From contig CAJLIR010000020.1 in assembly GCA_905206805.1 (NCBI GenBank), forward strand, positions 1-22,491: a DNA stretch of 22,491 nucleotides, written 5' to 3'. This DNA comes from an uncultured Caryophanales bacterium. GTDB taxonomy: Bacteria > Bacillota_I > Bacilli_A > RF39 > UBA660. Both the position numbers and the translations under genes were made by a program. Below, piece by piece: positions 1 through 7,423 of the stretch. The notes beneath the pieces were generated by a model. It worked only from the letters and a program-made list of their open reading frames with translations. It made no database searches and had not been told where the DNA came from. Position 1 is the first letter of the stretch, and each line of letters begins with the position of its first letter.

Positions 1-116
1 ATTCTTGCTTTATTTAATATTTTAATTACTTGTGGGATAGCAATTAAAGCAATTATTGCTAATATTACTATTACCGCTAATAACTCTATTAACGTAAAAC
101 CTTTATTTTCTTTCAT
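1..116 (-). CDS. Type IV prepilin-like protein, N-terminal part (runs off the window)
   Basis: Only the first 38 codons are visible. The protein starts MKENKGFTLIELLAVIVILA and continues as a hydrophobic helix to IPQVIKILNKAR. This is the class III signal of type IV pilins and pseudopilins: a short basic leader ending in G6, then F7 (methylated after cleavage in this family), E11 at mature position 5, and a roughly 20-residue membrane helix. A prepilin peptidase would cut after G6; none is in the window. The ATG at 116-114 follows AGGAG with about 9 bases spacing. It has its own promoter in the 3' end of the Nudix gene. The C-terminal part, which decides whether it is a pilin, a competence pseudopilin or a surface protein with another domain, lies outside the window. 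Confidence 0.85.
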   Translation of the reverse strand, partial: MKENKGFTLIELLAVIVILAIIALIAIPQVIKILNKAR

Positions 117-143
117 TTTGTACAACTCCTTATTCTGATTATT

Positions 144-172
144 ATAATACCATTTTTAAAACTTTTTATCAA
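144..172 (-). promoter_or_regulatory. Sigma-A type promoter of the prepilin-like gene
   Basis: On the minus strand, TTGATA (172-167) and TATTAT (149-144) are separated by 17 bases, each one mismatch from consensus. The -35 box lies inside the last codons of the Nudix gene, so the prepilin-like gene can be transcribed on its own. Confidence 0.6.
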
Positions 173-701
173 TAATTTTATGTAGGTATTCAAATAATTT
201 TTTATGTTCAACAGTATATGGAACATATTCAGGATCTGAATTTTTAAATATTTGTTCCAAATATTCATAATATACATATTTAATATCCGTTAATTCTGAA
301 AACTGTAATTTCGTTTCTTCAACATTAAGATTAAGTTTAATTAAAAAAACATCATCAATAACATTCAAAAAATGATTTTTATAAGGTTGTTTTCTTTTTA
401 AAGTAAATAAAAATTTTATATTACTATCATCTATTTTTTGTCCCAATTCCTCTTTTAATTCTCTTTTTACTGCATCTATACTATTCTCACCGCTCCTTAC
501 ATGTCCAGCAACTGATATAGCCCACAAATTAGGAAATGTTTCTTTTTTGGGATGTCTTTTTTGTACTAATATTTCATTATTATCATTTATTATCCATATA
601 TGAACTGTTTTATGATAATCGCCACTTTCATACACATCCTTTTTATTTTTTACAATTCCTGTTTTATTTCCATCTTTATCTAATACATCTATCATTTCCA
701 T
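156..701 (-). CDS. Nudix hydrolase, isopentenyl-diphosphate isomerase-like type
   Basis: This is a 181-residue protein with a complete Nudix box at residues 66-88: G66, E72, then RELKEELG (R80-G87), matching the GX5EX7REUXEEXG pattern that binds the catalytic divalent metal. The N-terminus (VLDKDGNKTG, then HKTVHIWIIN and EILVQKRHPKKETFP) is typical of the subgroup related to isopentenyl-diphosphate isomerase (YfcD-like). Substrate cannot be named; members hydrolyse nucleoside diphosphate derivatives or other diphosphates. The first ATG at 701 has GAGGGT six bases upstream; a second ATG two codons in is an alternative. It follows ezrA closely, with a bidirectional hairpin between them and no room for a separate promoter, so it is probably expressed by readthrough from ezrA. 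Confidence 0.85.
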   Translation of the reverse strand: MEMIDVLDKDGNKTGIVKNKKDVYESGDYHKTVHIWIINDNNEILVQKRHPKKETFPNLWAISVAGHVRSGENSIDAVKRELKEELGQKIDDSNIKFLFTLKRKQPYKNHFLNVIDDVFLIKLNLNVEETKLQFSELTDIKYVYYEYLEQIFKNSDPEYVPYTVEHKKLFEYLHKIIDKKF

Positions 702-712
702 AAATTTACCCT

Positions 713-741
713 CAAAAAAAAGTAATATATAATTACTTTTT
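713..741. terminator. Bidirectional hairpin terminator after ezrA
   Basis: AGTAAT and ATTACT (721-737) pair around a five-base loop and are flanked by a T-run on either strand. On the minus strand the stem begins just after the ezrA stop codon. Confidence 0.65.
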
Positions 742-2458
742 ACCTCTCTATTTCATATAAATTAGATAATTTATTATATATATCTGGTTCAACTTTATTT
801 AACGTATTAATTGTTATTTCTAATGATTTTTTATAATCACCTTTGTTAAATAAAATTTCTGAATATGTTAATCTTTTATTTAATTCTTCGGTATTACTTC
901 GATACCTATTACCGTAAACAATTGCCATTTCAGCAAATTTTGCAGTTTTTATCATTTCTTTTGTGTGCCCGTAAATTTTTAAAACTAAATCTCTTGCATT
1001 ATCAACACGAGTATTTAACACATCAATTGTAATAGGTTTTTTTGAAAGTTCTTTAACTATTTCCCTAATTGCGGCTTGTGCCTCACTCAATTCAACAAAA
1101 TATGATTTAGGAATCACTGGTAAATTATATTGTCTTAATTGATTTTTGGAATCTTTTAATATTAATCTAATTTCATCAAGTTGTTGACGAGCCCTAACCT
1201 CATCTTCCCTCATACTACCGATTTTATCCAAAGAATTATCTAATCTTGATTCAAGATCAGCTAACCTAACAATTAAATTTTCTATTTCGTTTGTTAATTT
1301 TGAATACGCAAAAGCATTATTATTAGTATGAGATATTAATACATTATAATCTTCAGTTAAAGCATCAAAATCTATTTTTATTTGATTTAGTTCTTCTACA
1401 TTTTCATCTGATAAATCATATAAATTTTTAACATCATCTATTGATGAAAAAATTTCATTTAATAAGTCATTTATTTTAGTTATTTTAGCTTGTAATCTAT
1501 TATTTGCCTCATCATAAATATTTTTTGTAGCTTTTTCTTTTTCAAAATCAGCAAATAATGTATCAAAATAATCATGTAAAACTTTCAATTCTAATAAACT
1601 ATCCTCTAAATCTAGTTTTTCAGCACGACTTAATATATCACCAATTTTCTTATATGCTTCTTCAATATTATATTCAACATTTAAATAATCAAGCGGATAC
1701 CCCTTATTAGATAATTGCTTATATGTCTCTCCTATTTCGACTATTTTTTTAGGTAAAATACTAGTAGCAAGCAAAATAATTGAAGGCATCTCATTAACAA
1801 CTACTTCAATATGTTTTAACATATCACTTATCGCACCAACTAGTTCACTTACCTCAGTATAATCATTATTTTCCATAATAAGTTCAAATTTTTCAAAACT
1901 TTTAGCAATTATTTCAAATTGTTTGAAAACAGGTTTTTCATAATCGCCATAGCTTTCTTTCTCATTATTAAATTTTTGATATAATTCACGATATTTTGCT
2001 TTCAATTTAGTAATTATTGCTCGATTTTTTTCTTCACTATTTGTTATATCTTTTATTTCTTTTAGAAGAAATTCTGAATTAGTACGAACCTTATATATTT
2101 CCATCTCTAATTTAGCAATTTTATACAAAGTTGCTTTATAATTCATTTGTGATAAAGAATACTCAGCCTCAATTATCATATCAGTTATCTTAGGAATTTG
2201 AACATTTTTGATGTCTTCTAACCTTTCCTTCCAGTTATTATACATAACTTCCATTTTTTCACTTTTTAAATATGATTCAACTTTAGAAAGTTCTGGAATA
2301 ATTGGAGTACTATCTAAAACATTTTTTTGAATTTCCAAATTATTTATAAGTTTCTTCATCTGCTTATTTTTTGAACTTTGCAACAAATTTAGAACAACGA
2401 CAATAAGGACTATAGCTATTATAATTAAAGTTACAAGTAACAATGCTATTCCATCCAT
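740..2458 (-). CDS. ezrA: Septation ring formation regulator EzrA
   Basis: This 572-residue protein has one N-terminal membrane helix (about residues 4-26) followed by an almost wholly helical, spectrin-like cytoplasmic region rich in Glu, Lys and Leu. Length, topology and the segment after the helix (PELSKVESYLKSEKMEVMYNNW, close to the family pattern) fit EzrA of Bacilli. EzrA binds FtsZ and restricts Z-ring formation to mid-cell, and it links division to peptidoglycan synthesis. The ATG at 2458 follows AGAGGTGG. It is transcribed divergently from rpsD. Its presence argues that the organism divides with an FtsZ ring and has a wall, unlike true mycoplasmas. Confidence 0.9.
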   Translation of the reverse strand: MDGIALLLVTLIIIAIVLIVVVLNLLQSSKNKQMKKLINNLEIQKNVLDSTPIIPELSKVESYLKSEKMEVMYNNWKERLEDIKNVQIPKITDMIIEAEYSLSQMNYKATLYKIAKLEMEIYKVRTNSEFLLKEIKDITNSEEKNRAIITKLKAKYRELYQKFNNEKESYGDYEKPVFKQFEIIAKSFEKFELIMENNDYTEVSELVGAISDMLKHIEVVVNEMPSIILLATSILPKKIVEIGETYKQLSNKGYPLDYLNVEYNIEEAYKKIGDILSRAEKLDLEDSLLELKVLHDYFDTLFADFEKEKATKNIYDEANNRLQAKITKINDLLNEIFSSIDDVKNLYDLSDENVEELNQIKIDFDALTEDYNVLISHTNNNAFAYSKLTNEIENLIVRLADLESRLDNSLDKIGSMREDEVRARQQLDEIRLILKDSKNQLRQYNLPVIPKSYFVELSEAQAAIREIVKELSKKPITIDVLNTRVDNARDLVLKIYGHTKEMIKTAKFAEMAIVYGNRYRSNTEELNKRLTYSEILFNKGDYKKSLEITINTLNKVEPDIYNKLSNLYEIER

Positions 2459-2568
2459 ACTACCACCTCTATTATATATAATATCATACTTTTTTGATTT
2501 TTTTTCATTTTTTTTACATTTTTTGACGATTTTTGCAACTTTTTATCTATAGTATTTATCTTTTGTGC

Positions 2569-2597
2569 TTGACTAACAAGAGAAAACATAATATAAT
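2569..2597 (+). promoter_or_regulatory. Sigma-A type promoter of rpsD
   Basis: TTGACT (2569-2574) and TATAAT (2592-2597) are separated by exactly 17 bases. The start of transcription is expected near 2604, which leaves a leader of about 165 bases before rpsD. Confidence 0.8.
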
Positions 2598-2603
2598 ATT
2601 GAT

Positions 2604-2769
2604 TGCATATTCATCTAGCAGCACTATTTTGAAAGCTGTGATGTGTTTATTACCTTAATGGGTTATTGTGTACCTTTTGCTGCAAAGCGAAAATATTAAA
2701 ATAAACACCCCATAACTTGGCAAAATATAAAGTTTGATGTCTAAGCATTATTTGAAAGGAGAGAAAAAA
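2604..2769 (+). promoter_or_regulatory. Structured rpsD leader, probable S4 autoregulatory RNA
   Basis: The long untranslated leader contains a perfect 9-base long-range pairing (GTGTTTATT at 2643-2651 with AATAAACAC at 2700-2708). It also has a small hairpin (CAGC with GCTG, about 2620-2639) and pairing options between ATGGG (2658-2662) and CCCAT (2709-2713), with GTTAT/ATAAC next to them as a possible pseudoknot. In Bacilli, S4 represses its own mRNA by binding a pseudoknotted leader. The position and pairings fit that, but I cannot match a covariance model by eye. The AAAGGAG ribosome binding site is at 2755-2761. Confidence 0.5.
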
Positions 2770-3372
2770 ATGGCAAGATATACTGGACCTATGTATAGAA
2801 AATCAAGAAGATTTGGTTTTTCTGTTTTAGAAACTGGTAAAGAATTAGCTAAAAAATCTACTATTCCTGGTCAACACGGAACTAGTAGAGGTAAAAAATT
2901 ATCTAACTATGGTACTCAATTACAAGAAAAACAAAAAGTTAAATTTATGTATGGTTTAACTGAAAAACAATTTAGAAAAACTTTTAATGAAGCTGGAAAA
3001 CTTAAAGGTGTTCATGGTGAAGATTTCTTAAAATTACTAGAAAGTCGTTTAGACAATTTAGTATATAGAATTGGTTTTTCTACAACAAGAAGAGGTGCTA
3101 GACAATTAGTTAATCACGGACATATTACTGTAAATGGTAAAAAGGTTAATATCCCATCTTACAGATGTAAACCAGGTGATGTTATAGCAGTTAAAGATAA
3201 CGCTAAAGAAATGACTATTATTAAATCATCACTTGAAAGTATTAATAACCGTGTAGAATTTATCACTTATGATGAAAATAAAATGGCTGGTACTTATGTT
3301 AGATATCCAGAACGTAGCGAATTAAATGCAGATATCAATGAATCATTAATCGTTGAATTCTACAATAGATAA
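2770..3372 (+). CDS. rpsD: Small ribosomal subunit protein S4 (uS4)
   Basis: This 200-residue protein starts MARYTGPMYRKSRRFGFSV. S4 nucleates assembly of the 30S subunit by binding the 5' domain of 16S rRNA, and it also controls its own synthesis in many bacteria. The S4 RNA-binding domain is at about residues 90-155 (LESRLDNLVYRIGF, then GARQLVNHGHITVNGKKVNI). Length matches the family (about 200). I chose the ATG at 2770 because AAAGGAG lies directly upstream and the protein then starts as S4 does. An in-frame ATG at 2734 would add 12 unrelated residues translated across the ribosome binding site. A single-gene unit closed by a terminator. Confidence 0.97.
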   Translation: MARYTGPMYRKSRRFGFSVLETGKELAKKSTIPGQHGTSRGKKLSNYGTQLQEKQKVKFMYGLTEKQFRKTFNEAGKLKGVHGEDFLKLLESRLDNLVYRIGFSTTRRGARQLVNHGHITVNGKKVNIPSYRCKPGDVIAVKDNAKEMTIIKSSLESINNRVEFITYDENKMAGTYVRYPERSELNADINESLIVEFYNR

Positions 3373-3398
3373 AATCAGAGAAAATCTGATTTTTTTCT
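3372..3398 (+). terminator. Rho-independent terminator of rpsD
   Basis: AAATCAGA (3372-3379) and TCTGATTT (3385-3392) pair around GAAAA and are followed by T residues. It begins at the rpsD stop codon. Confidence 0.85.
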
Positions 3399-3466
3399 TT
3401 GTTTAATTTTCTCTTTAAAATTTAAATAATTTGTGTTAAAATGTATTTATACTAAGGAGGGATAAA

Positions 3467-4684
3467 TTGAGAAAATTTTTTGGTATAATGTGCATTATTG
3501 TTATACTAATGCCCTACTTTTTCATACCAAGTTTTGAAGTTTCAAGTAAGACACTAGGTGATTTAAAAGATGAGCTTAATAAATCAATTCAAGATTTAGA
3601 AAATAATAAAAACGAAAAAAATCTAACACAAGAACAAATCAACACTTATAAACAAAATATTATTGATATTAATAATTCAATTGCGGATATTAATAATCAA
3701 ATTATTGAATTAACAAATGAAATTGAAGAATTGAATGTTCAAATTTCAGAAAAAGATGATGAAATTAAAAAGATTGTTAGTTTTTTACAAATATCTAATG
3801 GTGAAGCTGCTTACTTAGAATATACTTTTGGTGCTAAAGATTTTACAGATTTCATTTATAGAGCTGCTGTTTCAGAACAATTAGCAAATTATAACGATAA
3901 ACTTATTGATGAATATAATAGTTTAATTTCAAGTAAAGAAGAAACTCAAAATCAATTAAATACAGAAAAAGTAAATCTATCTAATAAACAAAAAGAATTA
4001 GAAGTTGAAATAGCTAAATTAGGAAACAAGATTACAGAATTAGAATCTGAATCATTAGATTTAGAGGATTCAATTGCAACACAAAAAGAAATTATAAAAA
4101 TGTATGAAGAGAAAGATTGTAAAGATGATGAGGATATAAAATCATGTGGGCGTGATGCACTTCCTCCTGATACAGCTTTCTGGAGGCCTTTAACAAGTGG
4201 ATATATAAGTAGTAACTACGGATATAGAACATACTGGATTAATGGTGGATGGAAAAGTGATTTCCATTCTGGAGTTGATATGGGGATTGAAGGCGGTACA
4301 CCAATATACGCAACCGCAAATGGTACTGTTGCTTCAATTACAAGGTATGCTTCTTGTGGTGGAAACTACGTTTATATACATCATTTGGTTAATGGAAAAT
4401 ATTATACAAGTCTTTATATGCATATGAGGAATATATATGTTAATGTCGGTGATACAGTCACAAAAAATACCGTTATCGGTACAGTTGGTGGAAACCCTTA
4501 TATCGAATATTGGGACTCATGTTCTACTGGATCACACTTACATTTTACAATGTTCTACGGAAGAGTCGGTGTCGATTATTATGCTTGGGGAAGCAGTTAT
4601 TATGCTAACAGGGTTGATCCTAGAGTATTAGTTAATTTCCCAGCTTATGGTAGTAGTTTTTCTGATAGATTATCTAGATATTAA
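3467..4684 (+). CDS. Secreted coiled-coil M23 family metallopeptidase (EnvC/NlpD-like layout)
   Basis: This 405-residue protein has an N-terminal hydrophobic segment (residues 2-20, after a basic MRK) that acts as signal peptide or anchor. A long coiled coil follows at about 28-215, broken by a globular stretch near 105-135 (ISNGEAAYLEYTFGAKDFTD). A C-terminal M23 endopeptidase domain occupies about 235-390. The zinc-site residues are intact: H267 and D271 in HSGVDMG, and H357 and H359 in HLH. H305-H306 also fits. It should therefore be an active peptidoglycan endopeptidase and not a degenerate amidase activator. The start is TTG at 3467, chosen because AAGGAGGG precedes it with good spacing. 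Four cysteines in the second half (two before the peptidase domain, two inside) could form disulfides. Four genes away from ezrA it likely serves wall cutting at division or growth. Confidence 0.88.
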   Translation: MRKFFGIMCIIVILMPYFFIPSFEVSSKTLGDLKDELNKSIQDLENNKNEKNLTQEQINTYKQNIIDINNSIADINNQIIELTNEIEELNVQISEKDDEIKKIVSFLQISNGEAAYLEYTFGAKDFTDFIYRAAVSEQLANYNDKLIDEYNSLISSKEETQNQLNTEKVNLSNKQKELEVEIAKLGNKITELESESLDLEDSIATQKEIIKMYEEKDCKDDEDIKSCGRDALPPDTAFWRPLTSGYISSNYGYRTYWINGGWKSDFHSGVDMGIEGGTPIYATANGTVASITRYASCGGNYVYIHHLVNGKYYTSLYMHMRNIYVNVGDTVTKNTVIGTVGGNPYIEYWDSCSTGSHLHFTMFYGRVGVDYYAWGSSYYANRVDPRVLVNFPAYGSSFSDRLSRY

Positions 4685-4688
4685 TAAA

Positions 4689-4727
4689 TAAAAAAATATA
4701 TTTGATTTTTCAAATATATTTTTTTAT
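4689..4727. terminator. Bidirectional terminator between the M23 gene and tyrS
   Basis: A 14-bp stem (4691-4704 with 4711-4724) encloses the loop ATTTTT, with A-runs and T-runs making it work on both strands. The tyrS stop codon overlaps its right edge, so the two convergent genes share it. Confidence 0.8.
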
Positions 4728-5950
4728 ATAAATTTACCAATATAATATTTTTTCTTTCCACGTCTTATAATTAAAACACTTTCCTCAATTGCTTTTTCTC
4801 TAGTGATTATTTCAGATTCATCTAAACATTTATCACCATTTATGGTAATCGAACCTGCATTAATAAATTCTCTTGCTTCTCTTTTACTTGTTGCTATTTT
4901 ATTATTAACCAACAAATCTATTAAAGTTAAGTCCTCATTAATATCAAAATTTGGAACATCCTTAAAACCATCTTTTATTTCATCTAAACTTAATTTCTTA
5001 ATATCACCACTAAATAATGCTTCACTTATTTTGACTGCTTTATTAAATTCGTCCTCACCATGCAAAAAAGTTATAACTTCACGTGCTAATATTTTTTGAG
5101 CAGTTCTAGCCTCTGGTTGTTTATTATGTTCCTCTTCAATTCTTTCTATTTCCTCTTTTGATAAAAATGTTAACTTTTTCAAGTAATCAATAACGCATAA
5201 ATCACTTGAATTAATCAAATATTGATATAGTTCATAAGAAGATGTTTTTGTTTTATCAAGCCATAACGCATTACCTTCAGTTTTACCAAATTTTAATCCA
5301 TTTGCATCTAATACCAAAGGCATAGTCATACCATATAATTCAGTATCTATTTTTTTTCTTGCTAATTCAATACCTGTTGTGATGTTTCCCCATTGATCAG
5401 ATCCAGCAACTTCTAAAGTAACTCCATATTTCTGATGCAAATGTACAAAATCTAAACCTTGTAAAATTGTATAAGCAAATTCGCAAAATGTTATTCCACT
5501 TTCAAGTCTTCTACTAATGATATCTTTATCAAGCATATAATTTACATTTATATACTTTCCATAATCTCTTAAAAAATCAATAGTATTTATATCCTTAATC
5601 CAGTCATAATTATTTACAACCTCAAATTCAAAAATTTCTTTAGCTTGCTTAGTTAAACATTCTACATTTTTCAAAACTTGATCCTTTGTTATCATTTGTC
5701 TTTCACTAGAAGGTTTAGGATCCCCAATAAGTCCTGTTGCACCACCTATTAAAAGAATTGGTTTATGTCCTGCACGTGCTAAACGATTAGCAATTAAAAA
5801 ACTTGAAAAATGTCCAATATGCATAGAATCAGCAGTTGGATCTGTTCCAATATAAAAAGTTAGTTTTTCATTATTTAGCTTATTTTCTAATTCTGGACTA
5901 CTTATATCCTTAATTAAACCTCTCCATTTTAAATCTTCAAATAATGTCAT
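4724..5950 (-). CDS. tyrS: Tyrosine--tRNA ligase
   Basis: This 408-residue class I aminoacyl-tRNA synthetase charges tRNA-Tyr in the cytoplasm. It has the HIGH motif at residues 44-47 (DSMHIGH) and the KMSKS equivalent KFGKT, as in the TyrS form of Bacilli. The tyrosine-pocket sequence SDQWGNITTG and a C-terminal S4-like RNA-binding domain (SKREAREFINAGSITING) are also present. The ATG at 5950 is chosen because GAGGAG lies just upstream, inside the end of deoC. A longer frame with 14 extra residues runs across deoC and lacks a binding site. It follows deoC by four bases and is the second gene under the tyrosine T-box. Confidence 0.96.
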   Translation of the reverse strand: MTLFEDLKWRGLIKDISSPELENKLNNEKLTFYIGTDPTADSMHIGHFSSFLIANRLARAGHKPILLIGGATGLIGDPKPSSERQMITKDQVLKNVECLTKQAKEIFEFEVVNNYDWIKDINTIDFLRDYGKYINVNYMLDKDIISRRLESGITFCEFAYTILQGLDFVHLHQKYGVTLEVAGSDQWGNITTGIELARKKIDTELYGMTMPLVLDANGLKFGKTEGNALWLDKTKTSSYELYQYLINSSDLCVIDYLKKLTFLSKEEIERIEEEHNKQPEARTAQKILAREVITFLHGEDEFNKAVKISEALFSGDIKKLSLDEIKDGFKDVPNFDINEDLTLIDLLVNNKIATSKREAREFINAGSITINGDKCLDESEIITREKAIEESVLIIRRGKKKYYIGKFI

Positions 5951-5954
5951 TTTA

Positions 5955-6626
5955 TTACTCCTCACATTCACAATTTTTATGAGTACAACCATTCATTATA
6001 GCAACTCCACTACTAGTTCCTAATCTTGTTGCACCTGCTTCAATAAATTTAATAGCATCATCATAATTTTTTATTCCACCACTTGCTTTAATTTCCAAAT
6101 AATCCATCTTATGTTCATTCATTAATCGAACATCCTCTTCTTTAGCACCCGATGTACCAAAACCAGTTGATGTTTTAATAAAATTTACAAATGTTTCATT
6201 ACATATTTCGGTCATTTTTATTATTTCATCACTAGTTAAATAGCAAGTTTCAATAATTACTTTTAATATTTTACCTTCTACTGAGTCACGAACTGTCTCT
6301 ATTTCCTTTTTTACGTAACCAAACTTTCCATCTTTTATTGCCGCAATATTTACTACCATATCAATTTCATCAGCACCATTTTGAATTGCATTTATTGCTT
6401 CATATTCTTTTACATCTATTGTATTCTGACCTAACGGAAATCCAATTACAGTACAAACTGATATATTTGTGTTTTTTAATAATTCTGATGCATATTTGAC
6501 ATAATAAGGATTAACACAAACTGACGCAAATCCATATTCTATTGCTTCTTCACATAATTTTTTAATATCTTCTTCTTTAGCATAAGCTTTTAAATTTGTA
6601 TGATCAATATATTTATTTAATTCCAT
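5955..6626 (-). CDS. deoC: Deoxyribose-phosphate aldolase
   Basis: This 223-residue enzyme cleaves 2-deoxyribose 5-phosphate to glyceraldehyde 3-phosphate and acetaldehyde in deoxynucleoside salvage. It is a class I aldolase of TIM-barrel fold: the Schiff-base lysine is K151 in FIKTSTGF, with partners K180 (IKASGGI) and D89 (DEIDMVVN). Length is normal for the family. The C-terminus ends in an unusual His/Cys cluster (NGCTHKNCECEE). The ATG follows GGGAGG with five bases spacing. It is the first gene after the tyrosine T-box, with only a few bases between the T-box terminator and its binding site, so its expression should track tRNA-Tyr charging. No other deo gene is nearby. Confidence 0.95.
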   Translation of the reverse strand: MELNKYIDHTNLKAYAKEEDIKKLCEEAIEYGFASVCVNPYYVKYASELLKNTNISVCTVIGFPLGQNTIDVKEYEAINAIQNGADEIDMVVNIAAIKDGKFGYVKKEIETVRDSVEGKILKVIIETCYLTSDEIIKMTEICNETFVNFIKTSTGFGTSGAKEEDVRLMNEHKMDYLEIKASGGIKNYDDAIKFIEAGATRLGTSSGVAIMNGCTHKNCECEE

Positions 6627-6644
6627 AATATCCTCCCTAAATGC

Positions 6645-6806
6645 AAAAAAATCCCTACTACATAAGGACGATTATTCGCGGTACCACCTTATTTCATAAA
6701 GATTTATGCTCTTAAAACTTTAACGCAAGCAAACGATTTAACTCCAAAATATGTAATTCAATACTTAATATCTGTTAATTTCCACCAATCATTAACTCTC
6801 TATAAT
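6645..6806 (-). promoter_or_regulatory. Tyrosine T-box leader upstream of deoC-tyrS
   Basis: The minus strand carries the T-box core GGTGGTACCGCG (6688-6677). Stem I elements lie upstream: AGAGAG near 6800 and ATTGGTGGAAA near 6790-6780. The specifier region GAATTACAT-TTTGGAGT carries the tyrosine codon TAC at 6755-6753. Downstream is a terminator hairpin, TCCTTA and TAGGGA pairing across 6668-6652 followed by TTTTTTT (6651-6645). Uncharged tRNA-Tyr should pair with TAC and with the T-box bulge, forming the antiterminator and letting transcription enter deoC and tyrS. The specifier agrees with the downstream synthetase, which supports the assignment. The promoter upstream is AT-rich and I could not place it confidently. 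Confidence 0.93.
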
Positions 6807-6936
6807 TTTACTAAATATCTACTGATTATTTTTTCTTAGTTAATTATAAATAAATTATATAACAATTATTACTAAATAACTATAACATATTATATTTTTT
6901 TAGTCAATTAATTACAGTTTTTCATTGTGAATTTTA

Positions 6937-7290
6937 CTATCTTAATTTTCTTTCCATAAAATCCACAGTTCTATTTAAACTTTGTGCTAATTTAGCATAT
7001 AACTTAGGATGCTTCTTAATTTCGTCAATTATATCTAAATCAATTTTAGATATTTTTCTAACATATTTTTCATCCTCTTCACAAATAATATTTACATCTC
7101 TTCCTAAAAGATAATCTGGTTCAACTTCTAATATCTCAACCATTTTTAAGAATGTTTCCATTGTAGGTGTTCTAGTACCATTTTCATATCCACATATAGA
7201 AACTTTTGTGACATCCAATAAATCACCAAGTTGTTGTTGTGACATACCTCTCTTTAATCTTTCATTTTTAATTCTACTACCATCTATCAT
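6937..7290 (-). CDS. XRE family transcriptional regulator (117 residues)
   Basis: An N-terminal helix-turn-helix occupies about residues 5-60 (RIKNERLKRGMSQQQLGDLL, then VTKVSICGYENGTRTPTMET), the classic Cro/CI-type fold. It is followed by a 50-residue helical tail that may dimerise or sense a signal. The ATG at 7290 is chosen because GGAGG lies four bases upstream; an earlier in-frame ATG at 7308 has no binding site. It is transcribed away from a second small HTH gene, and the shared region contains repeated GTTAA(C) sites, one at its own predicted transcription start. This suggests autorepression. Targets are unknown. Confidence 0.85.
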   Translation of the reverse strand: MIDGSRIKNERLKRGMSQQQLGDLLDVTKVSICGYENGTRTPTMETFLKMVEILEVEPDYLLGRDVNIICEEDEKYVRKISKIDLDIIDEIKKHPKLYAKLAQSLNRTVDFMERKLR

Positions 7291-7310
7291 AATTCCTCCA
7301 TTATCCATTT

Positions 7311-7405
7311 GTTAACATCATTATAACAATTATATTTGCAAAAAGAAATAAAATTAATCATATGTTAATTTATATCTTGAAATTAATTATAGGTTAACGT
7401 ATAAT
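7311..7405. promoter_or_regulatory. Divergent promoter region with repeated GTTAA(C) sites
   Basis: On the plus strand, TTGAAA (7377-7382) and TATAAT (7400-7405) are 17 bases apart and drive the 68-residue HTH gene. On the minus strand a TATAAT box (7325-7320) serves the 117-residue regulator, though its -35 box is poor. GTTAAC occurs at 7311-7316, at the minus start site, and at 7393-7398, inside the plus promoter spacer. A related GTTAA lies at 7364-7368. This is the arrangement expected of operators for one or both HTH proteins. Confidence 0.55.
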
Positions 7406-7423
7406 TAATATGGATGGTGATTT

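Noticed and set aside
2734..2769. Upstream in-frame ATG extending rpsD by 12 residues
   Set aside because: The extension would translate the AAAGGAG binding site, and S4 proteins begin at MARYTGP.
4242..4631. Two short plus-strand frames inside the M23 gene
   Set aside because: They lie wholly inside the peptidase domain in another frame and have no starts or motifs of their own.
7291..7308. Upstream ATG extending the 117-residue regulator to 123 residues
   Set aside because: There is no ribosome binding site before it, whereas GGAGG sits four bases before the ATG at 7290; the predicted transcript would start only a few bases upstream of the earlier ATG.
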